From Xanthobacteraceae bacterium (GTDB lineage Bacteria; Pseudomonadota; Alphaproteobacteria; Rhizobiales; Xanthobacteraceae), in the NCBI GenBank assembly GCA_025929595.1, contig JAICQA010000017.1:1-17867 (forward strand): a stretch of DNA of 17,867 nucleotides, written 5' to 3'. The position numbers and the translations under genes are program-made. The notes under the pieces are model-generated. The model was not told where the DNA came from. It saw nothing but the letters and a program-made list of their open reading frames with translations, and searched no databases. Shown piece by piece: positions 1 through 7,763 of the stretch (the first letter of the stretch is position 1; each line of letters opens with the position of its first letter).

Positions 1-242
1 AAGTCCACGTCGAGCATCATGACGACGAACAGGAACAGCACCGCGACCGCGCCGACATAAACCACCACGAGGATCATCGCGAGGAATTCCGCGCCAAGCA
101 TCAGGAACAGCCCCGCCGCGTTCACGAAGGCGAGGATCAGGAACAGCACCGAGTGCACGGGATTGCGCGAGGCGATGACCATGAAAGCCGACGCGAGCAT
201 GACGCTCGCAAACAGGTAGAAAAAGAGCGCGGCTACTTCCAT
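1..242 (-). CDS. nuoJ: NADH-quinone oxidoreductase subunit J, N-terminal part (cut by window edge)
   Basis: This is a membrane-arm subunit of respiratory complex I, which couples NADH oxidation by quinone to proton pumping. Only the first 80 codons lie in the window; the gene runs off the left end. The visible protein is almost entirely hydrophobic. A first helix covers about residues 3-24, then a short loop with SRNPVHS, then helices at about 28-50 and 54-77 with the run LVVVYVGAVAVLFLFVVMML, typical of NuoJ/ND6. The ATG at 242-240 lies 3 bases after the nuoI stop, so the two are very likely co-transcribed and coupled. The rest of the operon (nuoK-N) would be expected beyond the left edge; that is inference from the usual nuo order. 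Confidence 0.93.
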   Translation of the reverse strand, partial: MEVAALFFYLFASVMLASAFMVIASRNPVHSVLFLILAFVNAAGLFLMLGAEFLAMILVVVYVGAVAVLFLFVVMMLDVD

Positions 243-245
243 GCG

Positions 246-734
246 TCACCGATACGGCGCATCGAGCGCGATGTTCTTCGCGATCTCGCGCTCCCAACGG
301 TCGCCATTCGCGAGCAGCCGCTCCTTGTCGTAATAAAGCTCCTCGCGCGTCTCGGTCGCGAACTCGAAGTTCGGCCCCTCAACGATGGCATCGACCGGGC
401 AGGCCTCCTGGCAGAGTCCGCAGTAGATGCACTTCACCATGTCGATGTCATAGCGCGTCGTGCGGCGGGTGCCGTCGTTGCGGCGCGGACCGGCCTCGAT
501 GGTGATGGCTTGCGCCGGGCAGATCGCTTCGCAGAGCTTGCAGGCAATGCAGCGCTCTTCGCCATTCGGATAACGGCGTAGCGCATGTTCGCCCCGGAAC
601 CGAGGCGAGATCGGGCCCTTCTCGAACGGGTAGTTGAGCGTGGCCTTCGGCCGGAAGAAATAGCGCATGGCCAGGAAGAAGGCCGACACGAACTCGCTCA
701 GGAACAGGGATCGTGCGGCGCGATCGAGTCTCAT
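246..734 (-). CDS. nuoI: NADH-quinone oxidoreductase subunit I (two [4Fe-4S] ferredoxin-type protein)
   Basis: This 162-residue subunit sits where the peripheral arm meets the membrane arm of complex I and carries clusters N6a and N6b, passing electrons from NuoG towards NuoB. Two ferredoxin motifs are visible: CIACKLCEAICP (C62, C65, C68, C72) and CIYCGLCQEACP (C102, C105, C108, C112). Both are complete. The N-terminal stretch FVSAFFLAMRYFF is amphipathic and probably lies on the membrane. Length is normal for the alphaproteobacterial subunit. A good ribosome binding site, GGAGGG about 7 bases before the ATG, overlaps the last two Gly codons of the preceding small gene, so the two are tightly packed. 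Confidence 0.97.
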   Translation of the reverse strand: MRLDRAARSLFLSEFVSAFFLAMRYFFRPKATLNYPFEKGPISPRFRGEHALRRYPNGEERCIACKLCEAICPAQAITIEAGPRRNDGTRRTTRYDIDMVKCIYCGLCQEACPVDAIVEGPNFEFATETREELYYDKERLLANGDRWEREIAKNIALDAPYR

Positions 735-738
735 GACG

Positions 739-978
739 CTACCCTCCGATCAACGAGCCGGCGAACCAGCCAACCGCCCCCAGAATGGCCACCTCGAGTG
801 TAAGAAAAATCCGTCTTAGCCACACGATCCGCTGCTCGAAGTCTGCTCGCGCGGCCGGCGTCTGCGAGTTGTCCAGCGCGCGCAGCCGCGGCTCCAGCAC
901 GCCGACAATCACGCGAAAATTCACATAGCCCAGTATCGCGCCGATCAGCGCGCCGGCGAGACTCCAGAACGGGAGCAT
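739..978 (-). CDS. Small two-helix membrane protein of unknown function inside the nuo operon
   Basis: The product is 79 residues. I do not recognise a family. The predicted layout is a transmembrane helix at about residues 5-27 (LAGALIGAILGYVNF), a charged middle with many Arg and Asp residues (about 28-56, EPRLRALDNSQTPAARADF), and a second helix at about 57-77 (FLTLEVAILGAVGWFAG). It looks like a helical hairpin with the charged loop on one side of the membrane. The gene lies 15 bases after nuoH and 4 bases before nuoI on the same strand, has its own Shine-Dalgarno (GGAG about 7 bases before the ATG), and its last codons contain the nuoI ribosome binding site. This supports a real gene. 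An accessory subunit or assembly helper of complex I is possible but is only inference from position. Confidence 0.75.
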   Translation of the reverse strand: MLPFWSLAGALIGAILGYVNFRVIVGVLEPRLRALDNSQTPAARADFEQRIVWLRRIFLTLEVAILGAVGWFAGSLIGG

Positions 979-993
979 GGCTTGTCTCCATCC

Positions 994-2019
994 TCATCGC
1001 GGCGCCAGCCCCCAGTACATCAGAACGGCCGCAACCACGACCACCATGACAAGCGTGATCGGCAGGAAGACCTTCCAGCCGAGCCGCATGAGCTGGTCGT
1101 AGCGGTAGCGCGGCACGATCGCCTTCGCCATCGCGAACAGGAAGAACAGGAAGCTGAGCTTCAGGATGAACCAGAAGATTCCCGGCAGCCACGTGAACGG
1201 CGCAACGGGGAACGGCGGCAGCCATCCGCCGAGGAACAGGATCGTCCCGATCGCGCACATAGTCATGATCGCCACGTACTCGCCGAGCATGAACAGGAGA
1301 TACGGCGTCGACGAGTACTCGACCATGAAACCCGCGACGAGCTCGGACTCCGCTTCGACGAGATCGAACGGCGGCCGGTTGGTTTCAGCGAGCGCCGACA
1401 CGATGAAAATCACGAACATCGGAAGCAGCGGCAGCCAGTACCAGCCGAACATCCCCCACGGCCCGTCCTGCGCCTCGACGATTTTCGTCAGATTCAGCGA
1501 GCCCGCGCACATCAGCACGGTGATGATCACAAAGCCGATGGAAACTTCGTAGGACACCATCTGCGCGGCGGACCGGAGCGCGGCAAGAAATGGATACTTC
1601 GAATTCGAGGCCCAGCCGGCCATGATGATGCCGTACACGCCAAGCGAAGAGATCGCGAAGATGTAGAGGATGCCGACGTTAATCTCCGCGATCACCCAAC
1701 CCGGATGAATGGGGATCACGGCCCATGCGGCAAGCGCGAGCACGCAGGAGACCAGCGGCGCGAGCAGGAACACGCCCTTGTTCGCGCCCGACGGGATTAT
1801 CGGCTCTTTGAGCACGAACTTCAGAAGATCGGCGAAGCTTTGCAGGAGCCCCCACGGCCCAACGACATTCGGCCCGCGGCGGAGCTGCACCGCCGCCCAG
1901 ATTTTGCGGTCCGCGAGCAGAATATAGGCGATGAAAATCAGGAGCGCGGTCAGCAACGCCACGCTCTGCCCCGCAATGATCAGGACCGGCAGAATGTAGA
2001 CGAAGAAAATGACGCTCAT
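994..2019 (-). CDS. nuoH: NADH-quinone oxidoreductase subunit H
   Basis: This is the membrane subunit (ND1 homologue) that forms much of the quinone-binding cavity where the peripheral arm joins the membrane arm. At 341 residues it is of normal length, with about eight hydrophobic helices. Diagnostic conserved segments are RRGPNVVGPWG at residues 47-57, KEPIIPSGANK at about 71-81, and ETNRPPFDL at 212-220, followed by EAESELVAG, the acidic loop next to the quinone site. The ATG at 2019-2017 is 4 bases after the nuoG stop. The gene is followed by the small membrane-protein gene rather than directly by nuoI. Confidence 0.98.
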   Translation of the reverse strand: MSVIFFVYILPVLIIAGQSVALLTALLIFIAYILLADRKIWAAVQLRRGPNVVGPWGLLQSFADLLKFVLKEPIIPSGANKGVFLLAPLVSCVLALAAWAVIPIHPGWVIAEINVGILYIFAISSLGVYGIIMAGWASNSKYPFLAALRSAAQMVSYEVSIGFVIITVLMCAGSLNLTKIVEAQDGPWGMFGWYWLPLLPMFVIFIVSALAETNRPPFDLVEAESELVAGFMVEYSSTPYLLFMLGEYVAIMTMCAIGTILFLGGWLPPFPVAPFTWLPGIFWFILKLSFLFFLFAMAKAIVPRYRYDQLMRLGWKVFLPITLVMVVVVAAVLMYWGLAPR

Positions 2020-2023
2020 CGTC

Positions 2024-4084
2024 TCACTCCGCCGCCGTCGCGAATTTGCGCGCCGCCAAGGCCGAGCATTCGGCCATCACGGCCGAAGCGCGCGCGATCG
2101 GATTGGTGAGATAGAAGTCGCGCACCGGCGACTGGAAGGGCGCCTTCTCCGTTCTGCCGCCGCGCGCGGCAAGTTGCTCGACGGCCGCCGCGCTCGCGGG
2201 CTCGATGCTGTCGGTCAGCGCCAGATGCGGATGCCGCTCATAAACCGCGCGCCGCAGGCCGACGAGCGAGTCATAGGGCAACTTGGCGCCAAGCACGTCG
2301 GACAGCGCGCGCAGGATCGCCCAGTCCTCGCGCGCATCTCCAGGCGGGAACGCCGCACGGTTCGCCAACTGCGGCCGACCCTCGGTATTCACATAGGTCG
2401 AGTTCTTTTCCGTATAGGCCGCTCCCGGCAGGATTACGTCGGCGCGATGCGCCCCACGGTCGCCGTGCGTGCCGAGATAGATGACGAACGCCCCGTCCGG
2501 CACATCGACTTCATCCGCGCCGAGCAGGAAGAGAACCTCGAGCGCCTTGGGTTCCAGCATGCCGGCAACGTTGAGCCCGCCCTCGCCCGGTACCGCGCCC
2601 ACGTCGAGCGCGCCCACGCGCGAAGCAGCGGTGTGCAGCACCGAGAAGCCGTTCCAGTCGTCCTTGATCGCGCCTGCGGTGACCGCCGCCTTGGCCGCGA
2701 GCGAAAGCACGACCGCGCCATCAGGGCGCGCGAGCGCGCCCTGCCCGACCAGCACGAGCGGCCGCTCCATCTTGCCCGGCGCCTCGCCGCCCAGCTTCGC
2801 AAGCGTTTCCGCACCCGCGCCGAGGTGCTGATACTGATACGTGAGATCCGCGGCCTCACCCACCATCCAGATCGGAAAACCACCGCGCAGCCAACGCTTG
2901 CGGATGCGCGCGTTGATGACCGGCGCTTCCTTGCGCGGATTCGAACCGATGATGATGAGGCCGTCCGCTTCTTCAATGCCGGCAATCGTCGCGTTGAAGA
3001 GATAGCTCGCCCGCCCAAGTATCGGATCGAGCGCCGCGCCATCCTGGCGGCAGTCGACATTCGCCGAACCGATGCGCGTCATCAGATCCTTGATCGCGAA
3101 GGACTCCTCGACACTCGCGAGGTCACCAATGATGGCGCCCGTCCTTTTTGCCCCCGCCTGCTTTACCCTGGCGGCGATCGCCGCGAAGGCCTCGTTCCAG
3201 CTCGCCGGCTGAAGCCGCCCGTTCACGCGCACATAAGGCCGGTCGAGCCGCTGCGTGCGCAGCCCGTCCCAGATGAAGCGCGTCTTGTCTGAAATCCATT
3301 CCTCGTTCACGGCCTCGTTGGTGCGCGGCAAGATGCGCTGCACTTCCCGGCCGCGCGTGTCGACGCGAATGTTCGAACCCGCAGCGTCCATGACGTCGAT
3401 CGACTCCGTCTTGATCAACTCCCACGGCCGGGCCTGGAAAGCGTAAGGCTTCGCAGTCAGTGCGCCGACCGGGCAGAGATCGATCACGTTGCCCTGCAGC
3501 TCGGACGACATGGCGTGCTCGAGATAGGTCGTGATTTCCATGTCCTCGCCGCGGCCGATCGCGCCGAGATCGGAAACGCCAGCGACTTCGCTCGTGAAGC
3601 GAACGCAACGCGTGCAGTGAATGCAGCGCGTCATGATCGTCTTCACCAGCGGCCCGATATATTTGTCCTCGACCGCCCGCTTGTTCTCGACATAGCGCGA
3701 CTTGTCGACGCCATAGGCCATCGCCTGATCCTGCAGATCGCACTCGCCGCCCTGATCGCAGATCGGACAGTCGAGCGGGTGGTTGATCAGCAGGAACTCC
3801 ATCACGCCTTCGCGCGCCTTCCTCACCATCGGCGTGCGCGTGTTGACGACCGGCGGCTCGCCCTTCGGACCGGGGCGGCAGTCGCGCACGGCCCAGGCGC
3901 AGGAAGCGACCGGCTTCGGCGAGCCGACCAGCTCCACGAGACACATGCGGCAGTTGCCGGCGATCGACAGCCGCTCGTGGAAACAGAAGCGCGGAATTTC
4001 GGCACCCGCCGCCTCACAAGCCTGCAGGAGCGTGAACTCCGCCGGGACCTCGATCTCTTTGCCGTCGACAATCAGCTTCGGCAT
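2024..4084 (-). CDS. nuoG: NADH-quinone oxidoreductase subunit G (iron-sulfur, molybdopterin-oxidoreductase fold)
   Basis: This is the large peripheral subunit of complex I that carries several iron-sulfur clusters between NuoF and NuoI. With the start at MPKLIVDG the product is 686 residues. An N-terminal [2Fe-2S] ferredoxin domain uses C34, C45, C48 and C62. Next is the His-Cys3 [4Fe-4S] motif with H102, C106, C109 and C115 (HPLDCPICDQGGEC), then a [4Fe-4S] site with C154, C157, C160 and C204 (CIHCTRC and CPVGAL). The rest is the molybdopterin-oxidoreductase-like domain, which in this family holds no cofactor. The frame is open 11 codons further upstream, but that would run into nuoF; the chosen ATG lies 4 bases after the nuoF stop and starts the ferredoxin fold exactly. 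Confidence 0.97.
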   Translation of the reverse strand: MPKLIVDGKEIEVPAEFTLLQACEAAGAEIPRFCFHERLSIAGNCRMCLVELVGSPKPVASCAWAVRDCRPGPKGEPPVVNTRTPMVRKAREGVMEFLLINHPLDCPICDQGGECDLQDQAMAYGVDKSRYVENKRAVEDKYIGPLVKTIMTRCIHCTRCVRFTSEVAGVSDLGAIGRGEDMEITTYLEHAMSSELQGNVIDLCPVGALTAKPYAFQARPWELIKTESIDVMDAAGSNIRVDTRGREVQRILPRTNEAVNEEWISDKTRFIWDGLRTQRLDRPYVRVNGRLQPASWNEAFAAIAARVKQAGAKRTGAIIGDLASVEESFAIKDLMTRIGSANVDCRQDGAALDPILGRASYLFNATIAGIEEADGLIIIGSNPRKEAPVINARIRKRWLRGGFPIWMVGEAADLTYQYQHLGAGAETLAKLGGEAPGKMERPLVLVGQGALARPDGAVVLSLAAKAAVTAGAIKDDWNGFSVLHTAASRVGALDVGAVPGEGGLNVAGMLEPKALEVLFLLGADEVDVPDGAFVIYLGTHGDRGAHRADVILPGAAYTEKNSTYVNTEGRPQLANRAAFPPGDAREDWAILRALSDVLGAKLPYDSLVGLRRAVYERHPHLALTDSIEPASAAAVEQLAARGGRTEKAPFQSPVRDFYLTNPIARASAVMAECSALAARKFATAAE

Positions 4085-4088
4085 GACT

Positions 4089-5396
4089 TCACTCCGCCGC
4101 CACGCGCACGGGATCACCGTGCGGATTGGCGGAATATTCGTCGATGCGGCGCTCGATCTCGCCGCGGAAATGCCGGATCAGGCCCTGCACCGGCCAAGCC
4201 GCCGCGTCGCCGAGCGCGCAGATCGTGTGGCCTTCGACTTGGCCGGCAACATCAAGCAGCAGATCGATCTCGCGCTTCTGCGCGCGCCCTTCGGCCATGC
4301 GCGTGAGCACGCGCCACATCCAGCCCGTTCCTTCACGGCACGGCGTACACTGGCCGCAGCTCTCATGTTTGTAGAAATAGGAGATGCGCGCGATCGCACG
4401 GACGATGTCGGTCGATTTGTCCATCACGATCACGGCGGCAGTGCCGAGACCGGACTTCAGATTCTTCAGCGTATCGAAGTCCATATAAAGCTCGTCGTTG
4501 CATGCCGACGCCGGAATGCACGGCACCGACGAACCGCCGGGGATCACTGCGAGCAGATTGTCCCAGCCGCCGCGGATACCGCCGGCATGCTTGTCGATCA
4601 GTTCGCGGAAGGTGATGCCCATGGCTTCTTCGACGTTGCAGGGCGTGTTCACGTGGCCGGAAATGCAAAAGAGCTTTGTGCCGGTATTGTTCGGCCGGCC
4701 GATCGCCGCGAACCAGCCGGCACCACGGCGACAGATGTCCGGCGCAACCGCGATCGACTCCACATTGTTCACCGTCGTCGGGCAACCATAGAGGCCAACA
4801 TTGGCCGGAAACGGCGGCTTCAGCCGCGGCTGGCCCTTCTTGCCTTCAAGGCTTTCAAGCAGCGCCGTCTCTTCGCCGCAGATGTACGCCCCCGCTCCGT
4901 GATGCACGAACACATCGAAGTCGTATCCGGAGCCGCAGGCGTTCTTCCCAATCAGTCCGGCCTCGTAAGCCTGATCGACCGCCGCCTGTAGCCGCTCGCG
5001 CTCGCGAATGAATTCGCCGCGCACATAGATGTAAGCCGCAATCGCATTCATCGCGAAGCCGGCGATCAGGCAGCCCTCGACCAGCAAATGCGGATCATGA
5101 CGCATGATCTCGCGGTCCTTGCAGGTGCCCGGTTCGGACTCGTCGGCGTTGACAACGAGATAGCTCGGCCGCCCGTCCGACTGCTTCGGCATGAACGACC
5201 ATTTGAGTCCCGTCGGAAAGCCCGCACCGCCGCGCCCGCGCAGGCCCGAGTTCTTCACCTCATTGATGATCCAGTCGCGGCCCTTCTCGAGAATGCCCTT
5301 CGTGCCGTCCCAGGCGCCGCGCGCACGCGCGCCTTCGAGGCCCCAATCGTGGACCCCGTAGAGATTCTTGAAGATGCGATCCTTGTCCGCGAGCAT
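4089..5396 (-). CDS. nuoF: NADH-quinone oxidoreductase subunit F (FMN and NADH-binding)
   Basis: This is the entry point of complex I: it binds NADH and FMN and passes electrons to cluster N3. The product is 435 residues, the usual alphaproteobacterial length. The glycine-rich FMN/NADH segment GRGGAGFPTG lies at residues 54-63, and GAGAYICGEETALLESLEG at 167-185 belongs to the same pocket. The [4Fe-4S] ligands are C347, C350, C353 (ESCGQCTPCREG) and the later C393 (EGHTICALGD). The ATG shares one base with the nuoE stop (TGATG), a translation-coupling arrangement expected because NuoE and NuoF form one module. Confidence 0.98.
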   Translation of the reverse strand: MLADKDRIFKNLYGVHDWGLEGARARGAWDGTKGILEKGRDWIINEVKNSGLRGRGGAGFPTGLKWSFMPKQSDGRPSYLVVNADESEPGTCKDREIMRHDPHLLVEGCLIAGFAMNAIAAYIYVRGEFIRERERLQAAVDQAYEAGLIGKNACGSGYDFDVFVHHGAGAYICGEETALLESLEGKKGQPRLKPPFPANVGLYGCPTTVNNVESIAVAPDICRRGAGWFAAIGRPNNTGTKLFCISGHVNTPCNVEEAMGITFRELIDKHAGGIRGGWDNLLAVIPGGSSVPCIPASACNDELYMDFDTLKNLKSGLGTAAVIVMDKSTDIVRAIARISYFYKHESCGQCTPCREGTGWMWRVLTRMAEGRAQKREIDLLLDVAGQVEGHTICALGDAAAWPVQGLIRHFRGEIERRIDEYSANPHGDPVRVAAE

Positions 5397-6139
5397 CAGT
5401 TTTGCCTCGGGCCCGAGCTGTCGCCGACCGGCGGCCTCGGCACGCCCGCCTCGCGCACATTGGCAGCCGCTCCCGGCTTCTTGGCGTTGCTGTCGTCGAG
5501 CGCCGGCCCGCCGCTGCGCGGAGCCGTCGCATAGATTGCCGGGTCGGTAAGTGTCGTCAGGCCGCCCTGCGGAGCAGAAAACTGACGGTCGACCTGCGGG
5601 CCCGGATTCGGATTCTTGCCGGCGACCAGGTCGTCCAGCAGCTTGTCAAAACTCGCCGGCGTCAGGTCTTCATAGAAATCCGCGTTGATCTGCACCATCG
5701 GCGCATTCACGCAGGCGCCCAGGCACTCCACCTCGACCCACGAAAACTTGCCGTCCTTGGTGACGTGATGCTGGTGACCGATCCGCCGCTCGCATACGGC
5801 CTTCAGGTCTTCCGCGCCGCGCAACATGCAGGGCGTCGTGCCGCAAAGCTGAACGAGAAATTTCCCGACCGGCTCCAGATTGAACATCGTGTAGAAGGTC
5901 GCAACCTCGAGCACGCGGATATGAACCATGTCGAGCATGTCCGCGACGTAGCGGATTGCGGGCTCTGGCAACCAGCCGTCATGCTGCTCCTGCGCCTTCC
6001 ACAACAACGGAATAACCGCAGACGCCTCCCGGCCGGGCGGATATTTTTCGATCTGTTTTTTCGCCCAGGTGAGATTCTCAGCCGAGAAGGCAAAATCCTT
6101 CGGCTGCACATCGGCGGGGGCGAGGCGGCGAACGGCCAT
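5396..6139 (-). CDS. nuoE: NADH-quinone oxidoreductase subunit E with long C-terminal extension
   Basis: This is the 24-kDa-type subunit with a thioredoxin-like fold and the [2Fe-2S] cluster N1a, partner of NuoF. With the start at MAVRRLAP the product is 247 residues. The cluster ligands are C99 and C104 (CGTTPC) and C139 and C143 (CLGAC). The conserved core ends near residue 172. About 75 further residues are rich in Pro, Ala, Gly and Asn and look disordered; the shorter E. coli protein (about 166 residues) lacks these, while extended forms are common in alphaproteobacteria. A longer frame continues upstream into nuoD, but the chosen ATG shares one base with the nuoD stop (TAATG), the same overlap style as at the next junction. 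Confidence 0.96.
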   Translation of the reverse strand: MAVRRLAPADVQPKDFAFSAENLTWAKKQIEKYPPGREASAVIPLLWKAQEQHDGWLPEPAIRYVADMLDMVHIRVLEVATFYTMFNLEPVGKFLVQLCGTTPCMLRGAEDLKAVCERRIGHQHHVTKDGKFSWVEVECLGACVNAPMVQINADFYEDLTPASFDKLLDDLVAGKNPNPGPQVDRQFSAPQGGLTTLTDPAIYATAPRSGGPALDDSNAKKPGAAANVREAGVPRPPVGDSSGPRQN

Positions 6140-7329
6140 TAGCGGTCGACCTCCCCGAACACGATGTCGATGGAGCCCAGCACCGCCGACACATCCGCGA
6201 GCATGTGGCCGCGGCAGAGGAAATCCATGGCCTGCAAATGCGCGAAACCTGGCGCGCGCAGCTTGCAACGATAGGGCTTGTTCGTCCCATCAGCCACGAG
6301 ATAGACGCCAAATTCGCCTTTCGGCGCTTCGACGGCGGCATACACTTCACCGGCAGGCACGTGAAAACCCTCGGTGTAAAGCTTGAAGTGATGAATGAGC
6401 GCCTCCATCGAGCGCTTCATTTCCCCGCGCTTCGGCGGCACGACTTTATTGTCCTTGGTCGTGCTCGGCCCTGCACCTTCCGGTGAGCGCAGCTTGGCGA
6501 TGCATTGCTGCATAATCCTGTTGGATTGCCGCATCTCTTCCATGCGGATGAGATAGCGATCGTAGCAGTCGCCGTTCTTGCCGATCGGAATATCGAAGTC
6601 GAACTCGTTGTAGCATTCATAAGGTTGCGCTTTGCGCAGGTCCCAAGCCGCACCCGAGCCGCGCACCATCACGCCCGAGAACCCCCACGCCCAGCAGTCG
6701 TCGAGCGACACCACGCCGATATCGACGTTGCGCTGCTTGAAGATTCGGTTGCCCGTCAGCAACGTCTCGATGTCGTCGCACACGCGCGGGAAGTTCGCAC
6801 AGAATGCTTCGATGTCATCGATGAGTTGCGGCGGGAGATCCTGATGCACACCGCCCGGCCGGAAGTAGGCCGCGTGCATACGAGAGCCTGACGCGCGCTC
6901 GTAAAACACCATTAACTTCTCACGTTCTTCGAAGCCCCAGAGCGGCGGGGTCAGCGCACCGACGTCCATCGCCTGCGTCGTGACGTTGAGGAGATGCGAC
7001 AGGAGACGGCCGATCTCGGAATAGAGCACGCGGATCAGTTGACCGCGCTTCGGCACCTCAAGGCCGAGTAGCCTCTCAATCGCGAGGCAAAACGCGTGCT
7101 CCTGATTCATCGGCGCGACATAGTCGAGCCGGTCGAAATAGGGGATCGCCTGCAGATACGTCTTGTGCTCGATGAGCTTCTCGGTGCCGCGATGCAGAAG
7201 CCCGATATGCGGATCGACCCGCGTGACGACTTCGCCGTCGAGTTCCAGCACGAGACGCAGCACGCCATGCGCCGCCGGATGCTGCGGCCCGAAGTTGATC
7301 TGAAAGTTGCGGATATTGTGCTCGTTCAT
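6139..7329 (-). CDS. nuoD: NADH-quinone oxidoreductase subunit D (49-kDa type)
   Basis: This peripheral-arm subunit is related to the [NiFe] hydrogenase large subunit and, with NuoB, builds the quinone reduction site near cluster N2. It is 396 residues, normal for a stand-alone NuoD (not fused to NuoC as in E. coli). The motif GPQHPAAHGVLRL at residues 14-26 contains H21, and Y70 lies in YFDRLDY; these match the conserved His and Tyr that contact quinone in the family, with the same spacing of 49 residues. The C-terminus SIDIVFGEVDR is the usual one. The ATG overlaps the stop of the upstream thioesterase gene by four bases (ATGA). Confidence 0.98.
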   Translation of the reverse strand: MNEHNIRNFQINFGPQHPAAHGVLRLVLELDGEVVTRVDPHIGLLHRGTEKLIEHKTYLQAIPYFDRLDYVAPMNQEHAFCLAIERLLGLEVPKRGQLIRVLYSEIGRLLSHLLNVTTQAMDVGALTPPLWGFEEREKLMVFYERASGSRMHAAYFRPGGVHQDLPPQLIDDIEAFCANFPRVCDDIETLLTGNRIFKQRNVDIGVVSLDDCWAWGFSGVMVRGSGAAWDLRKAQPYECYNEFDFDIPIGKNGDCYDRYLIRMEEMRQSNRIMQQCIAKLRSPEGAGPSTTKDNKVVPPKRGEMKRSMEALIHHFKLYTEGFHVPAGEVYAAVEAPKGEFGVYLVADGTNKPYRCKLRAPGFAHLQAMDFLCRGHMLADVSAVLGSIDIVFGEVDR

Positions 7330-7763
7330 GCGCTCGCTCCCGCAAGCGCCGTCCGCGCCTTCTCCGCGGCCCGGACATTGAATTTTTCGTAGTTCACCAC
7401 GGCGCGGTCGTGGTCGCCCTCGCCGATCAACTCCACGCCGTCATGACCGCGGACGTGGAAGCTCACACGGCGACCATCGACGCCCGTCACCTCGCAGTCG
7501 ACCGTCACCGTCAGGCCCGGCGGTGTCGCCGCGAGATGGCTGAAATTGACATGTACGCCGAGGCTGCCTTCGCCGGCATCGAGATGCTCGTTGAGCAATT
7601 CCGTGCAGCACCATTCGAACAGCCCGACCATGTAGCCGGTCGCGAGCACCGCCGGCATTTTCGCGAACATCGGCGATTCCGGATAGAAGTTCGGCACCGT
7701 CTGCCGGTCCGTCACCTTGAAGCGAAGCTGATGCTTCAGGCCCGGCTTGAGCGAGGGCCTCAT
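7326..7763 (-). CDS. FlK-like hot-dog acyl-CoA thioesterase embedded between nuoC and nuoD
   Basis: The product is 145 residues with a single hot-dog fold and strongly resembles fluoroacetyl-CoA thioesterase FlK of Streptomyces cattleya as I remember it. Shared blocks are TVPNFYPESP, ATGYMVGLFEW, EGSLG, TPPGLTVTV and GHDGVELIG. The FlK catalytic residues Thr42, Glu50 and His76 fall at exactly the same positions here (T42, E50, H76). FlK's gating Phe36 appears replaced by Met36, so fluoroacetyl-CoA specificity should not be assumed; a short-chain acyl-CoA is the broader guess. The start ATG overlaps the nuoC stop and the stop overlaps the nuoD start, both as ATGA, so it is translated as part of the complex I operon. 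It is not a known complex I subunit, and why it sits here is unknown. Confidence 0.88.
   Translation of the reverse strand: MRPSLKPGLKHQLRFKVTDRQTVPNFYPESPMFAKMPAVLATGYMVGLFEWCCTELLNEHLDAGEGSLGVHVNFSHLAATPPGLTVTVDCEVTGVDGRRVSFHVRGHDGVELIGEGDHDRAVVNYEKFNVRAAEKARTALAGASA

Noticed and set aside
731..1258. Minus-strand open frame of 175 codons overlapping nuoH and the small membrane-protein gene
   Set aside because: Its translation is Arg/Ala-rich without helices or motifs, in a different frame from two better-supported genes.
982..4991. Long plus-strand open frames opposite nuoH, nuoG and nuoF (982-2109, 2009-3292, 3515-4306, 3783-4991)
   Set aside because: Arg/His/Asp-rich shadow translations with no family resemblance; the minus-strand genes are certain.
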